Positions 1 to 8,620 of a DNA stretch of 64,000 bases are shown here, piece after piece. The stretch's first letter is position 1. Every line of letters starts with the position of its first letter. The position numbers and the translations under genes are program-made. The DNA comes from a virus, in the IMG/VR virus record IMGVR_UViG_3300034374_005671, positions 1-64,000 of that record. One strand, written 5' to 3'. The notes beneath the pieces are model-generated. The model was not told the origin of the DNA, ran no database searches, and was given only the letters and a program-made list of their open reading frames with translations.

Positions 1-330
1 ATTGGCTCTGGAATCATGGATAACTCAATTACAGATAATAGAGGCAGCGGAAAGCGTTCTCCTTTTAGTAACTATCAAGATGGAAGTGGCTTTGGAACTA
101 CTAATAGACCTAAAGGCTTAATCATGCCTAGTGTTGAGGAACTAGCGAAGTCTCAAAAGAGTCCTAAAAAGATGAAAAAAACGCTTAAAAAAGCAACACC
201 CCCTAAACCTAGGAATCAGGGTGCTCGTTTTGATTTAAATTCAAAAGGTCTTAAGAGGGGACGAAAAGGTCCTATCAGTGATAGACGAGCTAAAAAGTTG
301 GATAGAAGAATCCGTAGAAACGCACTATAA
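1..330 (+). CDS. Small basic protein, start uncertain (may begin upstream of the window)
   Basis: The reading frame is open from base 1 with no stop, so this may be the end of a longer protein; the first ATG in the window is at 16, giving 104 residues. The product is rich in Lys, Arg and Pro, with a very basic second half ending in paired arginines, which suggests contact with nucleic acid or with an acidic partner. It carries the sequence SPFSNYQDGSGFG near residue 15, related to the aromatic-Q-x-GG motif found in many virion proteins of this window, and a PKPRNQ stretch like the GPKVxKNQ motif of the giant proteins further right. These shared motifs suggest a virion-associated protein. I do not recognise the family. 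Confidence 0.6.
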   Translation: MGSGIMDNSITDNRGSGKRSPFSNYQDGSGFGTTNRPKGLIMPSVEELAKSQKSPKKMKKTLKKATPPKPRNQGARFDLNSKGLKRGRKGPISDRRAKKLDRRIRRNAL

Positions 331-339
331 TCTTCTGAT

Positions 340-654
340 ATGAATTATAGAAGAATGTATCAACAAGGAGGAAGACCAATGCCCCAAAGAGGGGCGGGTC
401 AACCTGCTTCACCTGCTAAGGAAGTGTCTCCCCAAGAACTATTCAATAGATTAGTTGAAGAGTTAATGGCTCAAGGACTTTCAGAGGAAGAAGCTGTTGC
501 TGAAGCTAATAAAGTAATGGCTAGTAAAGGAGGAGCAGTTCAAGCTAAAGACGGGGGTAAAATATCTAAAAGGAAAAAGAAAAAGAAATCTACCCCTAAA
601 TATAAAGATGGAGGCACCTTTGGTGTACAAGGAGGCAGGTCGCCTTTCTCCTAA
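340..654 (+). CDS. Small basic virion-associated protein with GG motifs
   Basis: This 104-residue protein of unknown family lies 9 bases after the previous gene. The N-terminus contains YQQGG, the C-terminus contains YKDGG and QGGRSPFS, and the last six residues repeat the RSPFS seen in the previous protein. A predicted helical segment (about residues 28-62, PQELFNRLVEELMAQGLSEEEAVAEANKV split over two helices) resembles a small UBA-like or protein-docking helical hairpin, and is followed by a lysine cluster. The shared end motifs and adjacency suggest that it and the preceding protein bind a common partner in the virion. The function is inferred only from context. Confidence 0.7.
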   Translation: MNYRRMYQQGGRPMPQRGAGQPASPAKEVSPQELFNRLVEELMAQGLSEEEAVAEANKVMASKGGAVQAKDGGKISKRKKKKKSTPKYKDGGTFGVQGGRSPFS

Positions 655-689
655 AAAGACCATTTAAAAACCACTTAAAACAACCAATT

Positions 690-1601
690 ATGTATTCAGA
701 ATGCTTTGAAATAGTCAAAGGTAGAGTTTATCGTATTGTAGAAAAAGTAGACGATTCAACTCCAGGAGGATTAAGAGATATCAATAGATATAAAATGGTA
801 TCATACACCGCTGAACCAGCAAGATGCTTGTACATCGGTAACCCTGAAACAGGTAGATATGATACTGGATTTGATGAGAACTCAGTTGAGTTTGCAGGAA
901 AATCTAGCTCTGAAGCCGCGAAAGTTATAAAAGAAAGAAAGGACCTTATCGATTGGTTTAACAGAAAGAAAGAAAATTATTTCAAGACCAATCCTACAGC
1001 TACCGAAAATGATTTTATAGCTTCCGATAACTGCGGTATTGATTTGTCTCACAATGTGATTATTGATACAAATGACATGGACCAATACTTTAAGCTTTAC
1101 ATGGCTTATAGAGGAGGTCAACTTACTCCGCACTGTGACCAAAGTAACCCGAGATATAACGGGTCTTTATATTCAGTAGTAGATACTACTAAGAGTGCAG
1201 AGGACCAAACTACAGCATCTGAAAAGAAATTAGAAGTAATGACTTGGTTTGGAAACTTACACAAGAAAGATTCTGACAGGTTGAAGCAATACTTACAGTA
1301 TGTAGGAGCTTTACGAAGAGGTCAGAGTGCAACAAAAGGTGTAATGCTTTCACTCTTAGAAAAATGGATTGCAGACTCTAGAAACTTAGAATACATTCTA
1401 GAGACAATCAAAGAAACTGATTACGAAGAAATCTTAATTAAGAATAGGATTAACGATTTCGTAAAAAGAAGAAAAATTATTAAAGAAGACGGAACCTATT
1501 ATATAGACGGTGAAAAGCTAGGAAGAACTGTTAATCAAGCTTATGTTACCCTAACTAAGGTTGGAAACGAAGAACTCCTAGAGAAACTTCAACTTGACTG
1601 A
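690..1601 (+). CDS. Conserved-looking structural or packaging protein, 303 aa
   Basis: A soluble protein with mixed alpha/beta composition and no signal peptide or membrane segment. It begins MYSECFEIVKGRVYRIVEKV and has a mainly helical C-terminal half (about residues 180-303), which includes a possible winged-helix-like end where a short strand-turn-strand (DGTYYIDGEKLG) follows a basic helix. Its stop codon overlaps the start of the next gene (TGATG), so the two are probably translationally coupled. Its position, before a connector-like protein and an abundant structural protein, suggests a role in the head or neck. I do not recognise the family and cannot assign a function. Confidence 0.75.
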   Translation: MYSECFEIVKGRVYRIVEKVDDSTPGGLRDINRYKMVSYTAEPARCLYIGNPETGRYDTGFDENSVEFAGKSSSEAAKVIKERKDLIDWFNRKKENYFKTNPTATENDFIASDNCGIDLSHNVIIDTNDMDQYFKLYMAYRGGQLTPHCDQSNPRYNGSLYSVVDTTKSAEDQTTASEKKLEVMTWFGNLHKKDSDRLKQYLQYVGALRRGQSATKGVMLSLLEKWIADSRNLEYILETIKETDYEEILIKNRINDFVKRRKIIKEDGTYYIDGEKLGRTVNQAYVTLTKVGNEELLEKLQLD

Positions 1602-2269
1602 TGGATATACAAGAAGCATACTTAAGATTTTTAACTAAGGTAAATAAGAACTTAAGTTCTAATAATATAACTGCTTCTAAAGACAGGTTCGTTCTTCTTT
1701 ATAATGAAGAACAGATAAGACGGGTAGAGTACATTCTTGACAATAAGAATGATGACGAGATTAGAGAGATTAACACTTTTCTTGTTCAAAATAACAACCT
1801 ACCTCAAACATCACAGATAGATGACAAGGCGATAGTAGCACTGCCAGATGATTACCTAGACCTTTCCAGTGCTTATGCTTATGCAAAGTCAGCCGATTGC
1901 GAAGGGATTCGATTGAGTCTCTTTGAAATAAAAGACTTTGACTCTGAAAGCTACATATTCGACCCAAACAACGGTCCCTCTCTTAAGTGGAGAGAAGCTC
2001 CTTTCTATGTCGGAGCAAGAGCCTTGAACATCATTACAGATAACTTTGAAATAGAACGAGTACATTTATCGTATTATCGTCATCCACGAACAATTGATAT
2101 TTCGGGATACATAGACATAAATGGAAACGCTTCTACAGATATAGACCCCGAAGGTGACGATGCTTTTGTTAATAAAGTAATTTCGATGTGCGCAGAGTCA
2201 TTCTTCAGGAACTATGGGGATGCCAATCAATTTGGTATTCAAAGGGATAGGATTATTAATAACATTTAA
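1601..2269 (+). CDS. Probable head-tail connector / ring-type structural protein
   Basis: A protein of 222 residues. The middle part reads VALPDDYLDLSSAYAYA, then a stretch ending in LSYYRHPRTIDISGYID at about residue 165, followed by acidic residues and a helical C-terminus (VNKVISMCAESFFRNYGD). A beta-rich core with a 'Y-x-R-x-P-x-x-I-D' strand and a C-terminal helix is the general pattern of small adaptor or ring proteins of Bacteroidota podoviruses that stack below the portal. That pattern is from general knowledge of the family; the assignment here is by resemblance only. It overlaps the previous gene by one base and is followed 21 bases later by the large structural gene. Confidence 0.6.
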   Translation: MDIQEAYLRFLTKVNKNLSSNNITASKDRFVLLYNEEQIRRVEYILDNKNDDEIREINTFLVQNNNLPQTSQIDDKAIVALPDDYLDLSSAYAYAKSADCEGIRLSLFEIKDFDSESYIFDPNNGPSLKWREAPFYVGARALNIITDNFEIERVHLSYYRHPRTIDISGYIDINGNASTDIDPEGDDAFVNKVISMCAESFFRNYGDANQFGIQRDRIINNI

Positions 2270-2290
2270 ATTTAACTAAAACTCGAAATT

Positions 2291-4708
2291 ATGAATTCAC
2301 GTTCTCACAATTCAGCGTATTCACGCTTGATGGTTCTCTCAGAATTGGGAGGCCAATCAGTGGCCACTGCAGGAACAGGGTCACTAAGACTTGCTAATGG
2401 GCAGGTTGGTTTATTTAGAATGGCCTCTAAAACTGCAAACGGGCCAACCGCAGTAGCAAACCTTGACGGTTACGGAGCAAAAGAATTGTTCCAAATTCAA
2501 GTTGGTACAGGTCGCACACAGGATGCTGGTAACATGACTAACAAGAACTTTTCAACAATCTCTTTCACAAGAGATGATATTCTTGATGTCACTGTTGACA
2601 CAGCTAAAGCTCCTGTATATTCTTCTGTAACTTTAGGTTACAACGGAGTAGCTGGTACTGGTATCAAACTAAAAGAAAATGAGGCTACTACAGTTTCATT
2701 AAAATTATTCGGTGAGCAACTTTCTTACCTCGGTTTCCGTGATGGAGTTGCTAATATGGAATTCAGCGTATTCTCAGGCTCTCCTGATGCTTGTGATAAC
2801 TGTTTAAATCCATGTGCTACTACTTCTTGTACTTCTATCGTAAGAGACCTAGTTGAAAACATTAGAACTTACGAACTTCGTGCTGGTTCTGATGCTGGAA
2901 CAGGTGCATCTATCAAAGTAGGTGACTTAGTAGACGTTATCGGTACTTACTCTTGTACTCCTGACTTAGTACCTTCTGCTACTACTGTTAAATACAGCCT
3001 CACAATAGAGGATGAAGGCACTGGCGAAGCATTAGCTGCAGTTGCTTCTCAATATACCGAAGATGTAGAAAGAATTTCTAGAGAAGGAATTACTTCTGTT
3101 TATCAATTAGTATCAGGAGGAGGTCTTCCTGCAGCTTTCCAAGCACCTGCTAGTATACTTATTGATGCCTCTGGAGATGAAAGAGAGGTTCGAATTCTTG
3201 AAGATTGTGATACATGCCCTGCAGGTTTCACTCAGTTTCCTGCAAGTGGGGATGGATTCCTTTACCAAGTAGTATTACCTGAAGGCGTAAATACAAGTAA
3301 CGTTCTTGCTCAACTTCAAACTGATACTGCTGTTACTGCTGCTAACTCTTCACTATTAGATACAAATACAAGAGGAACTGGTCCTGTAGGAACAGAAATC
3401 ATTATCTTGAATCTAGATGTGGAAATTACTGTTGAAGAATTAATCGCATCATTAGATAACGATGCAACATTAGCCTTGACTCCTGCTGAGTACGAAGCTT
3501 CTGCTGTTTCACCAGCTGATGCCATCTGTGTTGGCGATGTTGACTATGTAGCTACAACTGCTTGGGTTGCAGGTGAAACTTGTAATCTTTACCAAAAAAC
3601 AATTCAACTTGATGTAGACTTGGATTGTGGTCCTTTCGCTACACCAGCGGCTAAGACTACTGCTGCTAATGCTAAATTAGCTGAGTTACAAGCTATCTAT
3701 CCTGATTTAAGTGTAACGCTTAACGCTGCTAATATCGGAGATTGTAGAGCACGTTTTGACGGAGTATTGACTTCAGAACCAGTATGTGATGGTTGTGAGG
3801 TTGAAGAGCCAATCTTCCCAGCTATGCCAGATGACTATGAGTTTTCTGCTTGGTCTGAAAGAACTGTAGCAGAAGGTGAAATTACTTCTTACACTATCGC
3901 AGCAGGTACACTTTCTGTAGATGCCGCTGATGGAGGTGCAGCAGGAGCTGAAACTTTAACTCAAGGAACTTCTGCAGCATTTGTTTCTACAAGTGGTAGC
4001 GGAACAGGAGCAGTTGTAAAAGTTGAGCTTGATGCTGCAAGTAACACTGTTACTTCCGTAGCCCTTGCTGATGGAGGTGAAGGATTTGCAGTAGGAGATA
4101 CTATTTCTCTTAACATTGCTTTAGCACCATTCTCTACATCTTCAACAGGTACAATCACTCTTACTATTACAGGAGTTGGTGGAGAGTTCCCAGACGATTG
4201 CGAATGTGGTATCAAATTCGTTGCTAAGAACGCTTTCTTATGTCCTCCAGCAATGCTTGCAGAGCAAATTGGAACTTTCACTCCTAAAGGAGTTAAAATC
4301 CAAGTTTCTGGTGGTGAAGCTCCTTCAGTACTTCAAGAGGGTTACCAATATGTAACTACTCCATTCCGTGTAACTCGTCACGAAAGAGACTTTGACGGAA
4401 CTAGCTGGGGTATTAACTACGTGAAGCAAGAGAAAGCTTCTGCTGAGTACTTCGCTGGAATTTCTCCACGAATGAGCTACGCTGAAGGTTACTTGAGTGG
4501 ATTCGAAACTAAGCTTGAGCCTTGTTTACAATATGACAAGTTCACAGTTAAGTTGAGAAGAAACAACTACGCTGGAACAGCAAGCCGCAGAATGGCTGAG
4601 GAAATCAGATACGTATTCTTGATTCCTCAAGGTGCTCAGTGCGCATACCAAGACTTCATTGAAGCTCTAGGTGGAGTGACTGAATGTCCCACAGTAGCAG
4701 GAGTCTAA
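2291..4708 (+). CDS. Large virion structural protein, 805 aa
   Basis: This is a beta-rich protein with many Ala, Gly, Thr and Ser residues and several Cys-rich patches (for example CDNCLNPCATTSC at about residue 172, CDTCPAG and CDGCEVEEP). Residues about 557-630 carry a Gly-rich repeat (GTGAVVKVELD ... ADGGEGFAVGDTISL) of a type seen in phage fibre and decoration proteins. The C-terminal 130 residues, starting near TPFRVTRHERDFDG, look like a separate conserved domain. It is followed by a strong dedicated terminator, and its codons look more uniform than those of its neighbours, both consistent with a highly expressed virion protein. It does not look like an HK97-fold capsid protein to me. 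Decoration, tail or head-fibre roles are all possible. Confidence 0.7.
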   Translation: MNSRSHNSAYSRLMVLSELGGQSVATAGTGSLRLANGQVGLFRMASKTANGPTAVANLDGYGAKELFQIQVGTGRTQDAGNMTNKNFSTISFTRDDILDVTVDTAKAPVYSSVTLGYNGVAGTGIKLKENEATTVSLKLFGEQLSYLGFRDGVANMEFSVFSGSPDACDNCLNPCATTSCTSIVRDLVENIRTYELRAGSDAGTGASIKVGDLVDVIGTYSCTPDLVPSATTVKYSLTIEDEGTGEALAAVASQYTEDVERISREGITSVYQLVSGGGLPAAFQAPASILIDASGDEREVRILEDCDTCPAGFTQFPASGDGFLYQVVLPEGVNTSNVLAQLQTDTAVTAANSSLLDTNTRGTGPVGTEIIILNLDVEITVEELIASLDNDATLALTPAEYEASAVSPADAICVGDVDYVATTAWVAGETCNLYQKTIQLDVDLDCGPFATPAAKTTAANAKLAELQAIYPDLSVTLNAANIGDCRARFDGVLTSEPVCDGCEVEEPIFPAMPDDYEFSAWSERTVAEGEITSYTIAAGTLSVDAADGGAAGAETLTQGTSAAFVSTSGSGTGAVVKVELDAASNTVTSVALADGGEGFAVGDTISLNIALAPFSTSSTGTITLTITGVGGEFPDDCECGIKFVAKNAFLCPPAMLAEQIGTFTPKGVKIQVSGGEAPSVLQEGYQYVTTPFRVTRHERDFDGTSWGINYVKQEKASAEYFAGISPRMSYAEGYLSGFETKLEPCLQYDKFTVKLRRNNYAGTASRRMAEEIRYVFLIPQGAQCAYQDFIEALGGVTECPTVAGV

Positions 4709-4732
4709 TCGACTGATTCATTAACCTAAGAA

Positions 4733-4758
4733 GGGGGAGGGTATCCTCCCCCTTTTTT
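4733..4758 (+). terminator. Rho-independent terminator after the 805-aa structural gene
   Basis: A perfect 8-bp GC stem (GGGGGAGG at 4733-4740, CCTCCCCC at 4745-4752) with a GTAT loop is followed directly by six T residues (4753-4758). It lies 25 bases after the stop of the preceding gene and reads rightward. Confidence 0.93.
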
Positions 4759-4772
4759 ATAAATATATTATC

Positions 4773-4859
4773 ATGGCTAGTAATCCAGGACTATCAAAAT
4801 TTTTTGAAAGAATGCGTGAACTCGCAGAAAAAATTAAACAACAAAATAACGGGAAATGA
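4773..4859 (+). CDS. Small 28-aa protein before the fibre cassette
   Basis: An ATG at 4773 opens a 28-codon frame (MASNPGLSKFF, then a helical Lys/Glu-rich end) whose TGA overlaps the ATG of the next gene (ATGA, 4856-4859). That coupling is the main reason to believe it is translated. It starts 14 bases after the T-tract of the terminator, in an AT-rich leader. The peptide is predicted to be one amphipathic helix. No function can be assigned; a leader peptide for the fibre operon is one possibility. Confidence 0.55.
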   Translation: MASNPGLSKFFERMRELAEKIKQQNNGK

Positions 4860-5905
4860 GTTTATCTAAGTACACAGCGAGTACGCCCACATACGACTTC
4901 TCTATACCAAAGGAAAGAGTAATTAAACAAAATTGCAACATTCCTGTAGGGTATAAGAGACTTTCGTGTTATTTCGCAAATACTGCGGAAAATGGCGTTT
5001 ATTTTAAAGTAGGACAAGAAGGTGCAAAGACTATTGCACTTGGAGGACCTTTAACAGAAGACACAATTGTAGGAAACACTGAGACTGACTTTTCTATCGC
5101 CATCAGTACAGGTGATGATAAGAAAGGAGGTGCAGGTTTTATAGCTATTGAGAAGTTAGATGATAATGGGAAACTGCCTCAAGGTTTTCCCCTTAGAGAC
5201 TTCTTTACAATAACTGATGCTACCGCATTCCCAGGCACCCAAAAAGTAATTAATGAAGAAGGTGCAGTACTATATGTTTCTAAGTTTGAAAACGATTTAA
5301 CTAGAGGACAGTTTGCAATAAAAACAGTCGGTCTAGACTCAGAAGGAACATTAAACCTTCTAAATCCAGGTCAACCTGCTATTTATAGCACAGACATTAC
5401 AACCTCCTATGAGAGTGATGCATATTCCTTTTTAGCTATTAACAACTTAGGAAATCCTGCTACTTTTGGTACGGCAGGAAAGGCTGGTATAATTGTAAGT
5501 GCAACTTCTGTAAGAGAGGATGCAGTCATAAATGTGCTGTCTAGAACTCAGGATGCTACCAAAAATGCAGTAACTACGGTGTCTGCCGAGGATTTTACCA
5601 CGGATATAGGACATTCTTTAGTCCTGCAAGTAAATGCAGGGGTTAAAAACTTTAACTATTCTAAAGTTGTACCAAGCACTAATACCACAACACCAGTCTA
5701 TAGCTTTCCCACACCTAACACATCACCTGGAGCAAATCAAATGCTCATAACAGATAGTAACAGTGTACTTCAGTTTTCTGATATACAAGCTGTACTAGCC
5801 CTTGTACCTGCATATGTAGACAATGCTACTGCTGTTGGAGCAGGATTAGTTGTGGGTGATACCTATTATAACACAACTAGTACTACATATACTAGAGTAG
5901 TATAA
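4856..5905 (+). CDS. Tail appendage / fibre structural protein
   Basis: This 349-residue protein is rich in Thr, Ser, Ala, Gly and Asn with alternating beta propensity and no hydrophobic segment or Cys clusters. The first 60 residues (STPTYDFSIPKERVIKQNCNIPVGYKRLSCYF) look like a folded attachment domain. The rest looks like stacked beta-sandwich or fibre repeats, ending in a short region (AYVDNATAVGAGLVVGDTYYNTT) typical of fibre tips. It opens a run of short fibre-like genes, and the next gene starts 11 bases later. Assignment as a virion appendage comes from composition and context rather than a recognised domain. Confidence 0.6.
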   Translation: MSLSKYTASTPTYDFSIPKERVIKQNCNIPVGYKRLSCYFANTAENGVYFKVGQEGAKTIALGGPLTEDTIVGNTETDFSIAISTGDDKKGGAGFIAIEKLDDNGKLPQGFPLRDFFTITDATAFPGTQKVINEEGAVLYVSKFENDLTRGQFAIKTVGLDSEGTLNLLNPGQPAIYSTDITTSYESDAYSFLAINNLGNPATFGTAGKAGIIVSATSVREDAVINVLSRTQDATKNAVTTVSAEDFTTDIGHSLVLQVNAGVKNFNYSKVVPSTNTTTPVYSFPTPNTSPGANQMLITDSNSVLQFSDIQAVLALVPAYVDNATAVGAGLVVGDTYYNTTSTTYTRVV

Positions 5906-5916
5906 AATAAAATAAA

Positions 5917-6588
5917 ATGGCAAAAGAAGTATTAATACCAAAAAAATGGATATGGGATGGAAGTTGTACTTATTCTACTAAGTATGAATTTCTTTCCAAT
6001 TACTTTATAAAGCAACCAGCAACAGCTGGCACTGCAGGACAAGTTCTTGCACTTAACTCTGATTTAGAGCCTGTATGGACAGACGAAGGAGAACTTCCTG
6101 CTCCAGGTACGGAAGGGCAAGTTTTGGCACTAAATGCTTCTTTAGAGCCTGTATGGCAAGATGACAAGACTACTACAATTTATCAAACATCAGATGTACC
6201 TAGTTCTTTTAACTATAAAGGAGATGTTTATATTCCAACCGCAACTGGTGTAACTTTAACTATAGGAAGTGTGCATTATTTAGCAGACAGTGGTGGTGAT
6301 GATAGACTAGCTGTAGTAAATGATGTAACATCTGCAGCGCAAATGACTGCATTTGTAGGTATTGCATTTGATACAGATGATACACAAGGTGTTCTTATAA
6401 AAGGTATTATCAACTTGGGTTCTAACCCTGGAACTAGTATTGGTGAACCTCTTTACTTAACTGGTTCAGGTGCATTATCTTCTACAGCACCATCTGGTGC
6501 AGGAGAATACGTAAGAGTGATGGGATATTATTTAGGGAATAACAAAGTATTCTTCAATCCATCACAAGACTTTATATTATTATCATAA
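5917..6588 (+). CDS. Tail fibre protein with shared N-terminal module
   Basis: A protein of 223 residues. The N-terminus (IPKKWIWDGSCTYSTKYEFL) is closely related to that of the protein at 8055 (IPKTWITDGTCTVSSKYTSL), so the two probably attach to the same site on the virion. Residues about 37-82 contain two tandem copies of GTxGQVLALNxxLEPVWxD, a repeat class common in phage fibres ('GQVL...W'). The C-terminal part is a beta-rich segment with aspartates (GDDRLAVVNDV, FDTDDTQGV) and probably the exposed tip. These features support a receptor-binding or linking fibre. Confidence 0.7.
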   Translation: MAKEVLIPKKWIWDGSCTYSTKYEFLSNYFIKQPATAGTAGQVLALNSDLEPVWTDEGELPAPGTEGQVLALNASLEPVWQDDKTTTIYQTSDVPSSFNYKGDVYIPTATGVTLTIGSVHYLADSGGDDRLAVVNDVTSAAQMTAFVGIAFDTDDTQGVLIKGIINLGSNPGTSIGEPLYLTGSGALSSTAPSGAGEYVRVMGYYLGNNKVFFNPSQDFILLS

Positions 6589-6598
6589 AAATAAAAAC

Positions 6599-6874
6599 AT
6601 GTTACAAGGTTCATTTACATTTAAAGGAATTTCATTACGTACAGCATATCTAGACTTAGCTAAGATAACTCTAGAGAATGGTACAGCAGTAGCTGAGTAT
6701 AGAGTATATGCAGACAAAGCTGCTTTTGAAGCAGACAAGACTCAATACTTAACAACTCACTCTGAAAGTTTTCCTTATACAACAAAGCAAATTGAAACTC
6801 TGTTGGATAACGGTAAAGCCGAAGCTAAAAAAGAAGGTAAAAGGTTTAACGGTTTTACTGACCCTCCAAAATAA
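6599..6874 (+). CDS. Small tail-appendage protein, 91 aa
   Basis: A protein of 91 residues lying 10 bases after the preceding fibre gene and 6 bases before the next. The first half is beta-rich (GSFTFKGISLRTAYLDLAKITLENGTAVAEYRVY split over three strands). The second half is a helical, charged region ending in KKEGKRFNGFTDPPK. Small alpha/beta proteins of this kind in fibre cassettes are often chaperones or adaptor subunits, but I see no diagnostic motif. Assignment is by position only. Confidence 0.6.
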   Translation: MLQGSFTFKGISLRTAYLDLAKITLENGTAVAEYRVYADKAAFEADKTQYLTTHSESFPYTTKQIETLLDNGKAEAKKEGKRFNGFTDPPK

Positions 6875-6880
6875 TAATCT

Positions 6881-7771
6881 ATGCCTACCATAGACAAACT
6901 TAATGGAGTAACAGCTACTGATATATCATCAGTGGATAACCACAATGCATCTGCTATTGCAAGCATTAATGGTCAAAGTTTAGTTACGTCTACGTTATTG
7001 TTAGATTTATATGGTGCTAATGTAGCTGCTGCTTACTCTTTACGTAAACTTAGAGCAGGATACACAGGTGCAGCAATAAGGGTTAGAGAATCCGTTTTTA
7101 ATACTGAACAAGATATTGGATTTGATTCTAATGGTGATTTAGATGAAGCAGCATTAACAGCTTTTACAAGTTATCCTGGAATGAATGGGCTCATAGTTAA
7201 ATGGTATGACCAAAGTGGTAATGGTAATGATGCTGTTCAACTTAGCACAGGAAGTCAGCCACATATTGTATTAAATAATGTAATACAAAAACATAATGGT
7301 AAACCTGCTGTTGTCCAGGATACAACCCTAGGTAATCCAAGTAATCAGTTTTTAGATACTCCTACAATTAGTGCAGTGCATAACTTTATTGTATTCTACC
7401 AACCTGCCGCAGGTGGTGGTCGAGCATATTACGCTGAATCAGCCACTAAAAAAGTATCACACGATGGATTTAGGATTGACTACGAGGATGGAGTAAACCC
7501 ACGCATAGATGGGGTTGCTAATATTAGAACTGATTACGTATTAAGTGAGGTAAAGTCCTTGAGTGGTACAGTCACAAGTATAATTAATGGGTCAACAGAT
7601 GCAAGTGGCACGGCAAATGTACTGCAAGTTGAAGCACTTATGGGTAATCCAACATCAGGAGGCGGTGCAATTGTAAAAATGCAAGAGATGATATTTTTTA
7701 GTGCAGACAAGTCTTCTGATGCAACAGCTATATCTACAGATATTAACACATACTATTCAATTTATCCATAA
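6881..7771 (+). CDS. Fibre protein with arabinofuranosidase-B-like (ConA/LamG fold) lectin domain
   Basis: A protein of 296 residues. After a short N-terminal region (residues 1-40) comes the motif series AAAYSLRKLRAGYTGAAIRVR, IGFDSNGDLDEAALTAF, IVKWYDQSGNGNDA and QPHIVL...GKPAVV. This order (YSLRxL-YxGxAxRVR, G-x-x-D-x-x-A-L-x-x-F, V-x-x-WYDQSGNGNDA) is characteristic of the concanavalin-like domain of the alpha-L-arabinofuranosidase B family, which in phages and Bacteroidota proteins often acts as a carbohydrate-binding module. I infer a receptor-binding adhesin that contacts surface polysaccharide; enzymatic activity is not established. Its stop overlaps the next start (TAATG). Confidence 0.8.
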   Translation: MPTIDKLNGVTATDISSVDNHNASAIASINGQSLVTSTLLLDLYGANVAAAYSLRKLRAGYTGAAIRVRESVFNTEQDIGFDSNGDLDEAALTAFTSYPGMNGLIVKWYDQSGNGNDAVQLSTGSQPHIVLNNVIQKHNGKPAVVQDTTLGNPSNQFLDTPTISAVHNFIVFYQPAAGGGRAYYAESATKKVSHDGFRIDYEDGVNPRIDGVANIRTDYVLSEVKSLSGTVTSIINGSTDASGTANVLQVEALMGNPTSGGGAIVKMQEMIFFSADKSSDATAISTDINTYYSIYP

Positions 7772-8055
7772 TGCATTTATATTATCCATTTCCTGACGAA
7801 GCATCTGTTATTACAGCAAGTGAAGACATTTATGATTTGAATGCTCCCCCAAGAGATGAGCGTACAACCTTATATGCTTTTGATTGGTTTCCTAACTCAG
7901 GCAACCCAACCTATGTTCTTGCATGGAATGATGAGCCACAGACATTTGATACAGGAGATGTATTAGATGGTATCACTGCTCTTACAGAACAGGAAGCTAT
8001 TGATGCTGGTTATGAGATAGATGATGAGCACAGTGGTATGAGGAACTTAGAATAA
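7771..8055 (+). CDS. Small acidic tail-fibre assembly or tip protein, 94 aa
   Basis: An acidic 94-residue protein whose start overlaps the stop of the lectin-fibre gene (TAATG) and whose stop overlaps the next start in the same way, so the three are probably co-translated. It contains aromatic and proline residues at the start (MHLYYPFPDEASVITAS) and a central WFPNSGNPTYVLAWNDEP segment. Small acidic proteins encoded directly after a fibre gene are commonly fibre chaperones or caps; that is a context inference. No family is recognised. Confidence 0.6.
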   Translation: MHLYYPFPDEASVITASEDIYDLNAPPRDERTTLYAFDWFPNSGNPTYVLAWNDEPQTFDTGDVLDGITALTEQEAIDAGYEIDDEHSGMRNLE

Positions 8056-8609
8056 TGGCACACAGAAACAAAGACATAGTAATACCAAAAACTTGGATAA
8101 CTGATGGCACTTGCACTGTTAGCAGTAAGTATACCTCTTTACTAGATTTTCTAGATGAGAGGCAAACTGCTTATGCTGAAATGTATTCTGTAAATGGGGG
8201 GCAAACTTTTGAAATAAATGCTACATCTTTTACTCCATTAGAAAACACAGACCGAAGTGAGTTCTATAATATCGACTATGAAGCACCAGTAGGTACTTAT
8301 GGAGATAGCTTTGTAATTAAAATACCAGGAACATATCAATTTGTCGGGGCGTTTGCGGTATCAGTTAGCCAAAATAATGTAGATGTAGAAACTGGGGTAT
8401 TTCACAATGATGTTGAAGTACCAGAAAGTCAAAGTATAAGGTCTTTTCAAGGAGTTAGTGCATCAGGTGCATTTGCAGTAACATTTTTAAAATATCTACA
8501 AGTAGGTGACAAACTAGATGTAAGGTTTAAAGGTTCAGGTACTTTTGATTTGACAGCGGAAGCAATATCTTTTAATTTAAGCCTTTTAAGGGCACATGAC
8601 GGAGCATAA
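8055..8609 (+). CDS. Tail fibre protein sharing its N-terminus with the gene at 5917
   Basis: A protein of 184 residues. Residues 8-30 (IVIPKTWITDGTCTVSSKY) match the N-terminal module of the 5917 protein, indicating paralogous attachment domains. The remainder is a beta-rich domain (GDSFVIKIPGTYQFVGAFAVSVSQ ... VGDKLDVRFKGSGTFDL, in separate strands) with the pattern of a TNF/C1q-like jelly-roll head: a 'Y-x-I-x-x-x-G-x-Y' strand and a 'V-x-x-G-D-x-V-x-V/R-x' strand near the end. C1q-like trimeric heads are common receptor-binding tips. The jelly-roll call is an inference from strand pattern. Confidence 0.65.
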   Translation: MAHRNKDIVIPKTWITDGTCTVSSKYTSLLDFLDERQTAYAEMYSVNGGQTFEINATSFTPLENTDRSEFYNIDYEAPVGTYGDSFVIKIPGTYQFVGAFAVSVSQNNVDVETGVFHNDVEVPESQSIRSFQGVSASGAFAVTFLKYLQVGDKLDVRFKGSGTFDLTAEAISFNLSLLRAHDGA

Positions 8610-8620
8610 AATAAGAAAAT

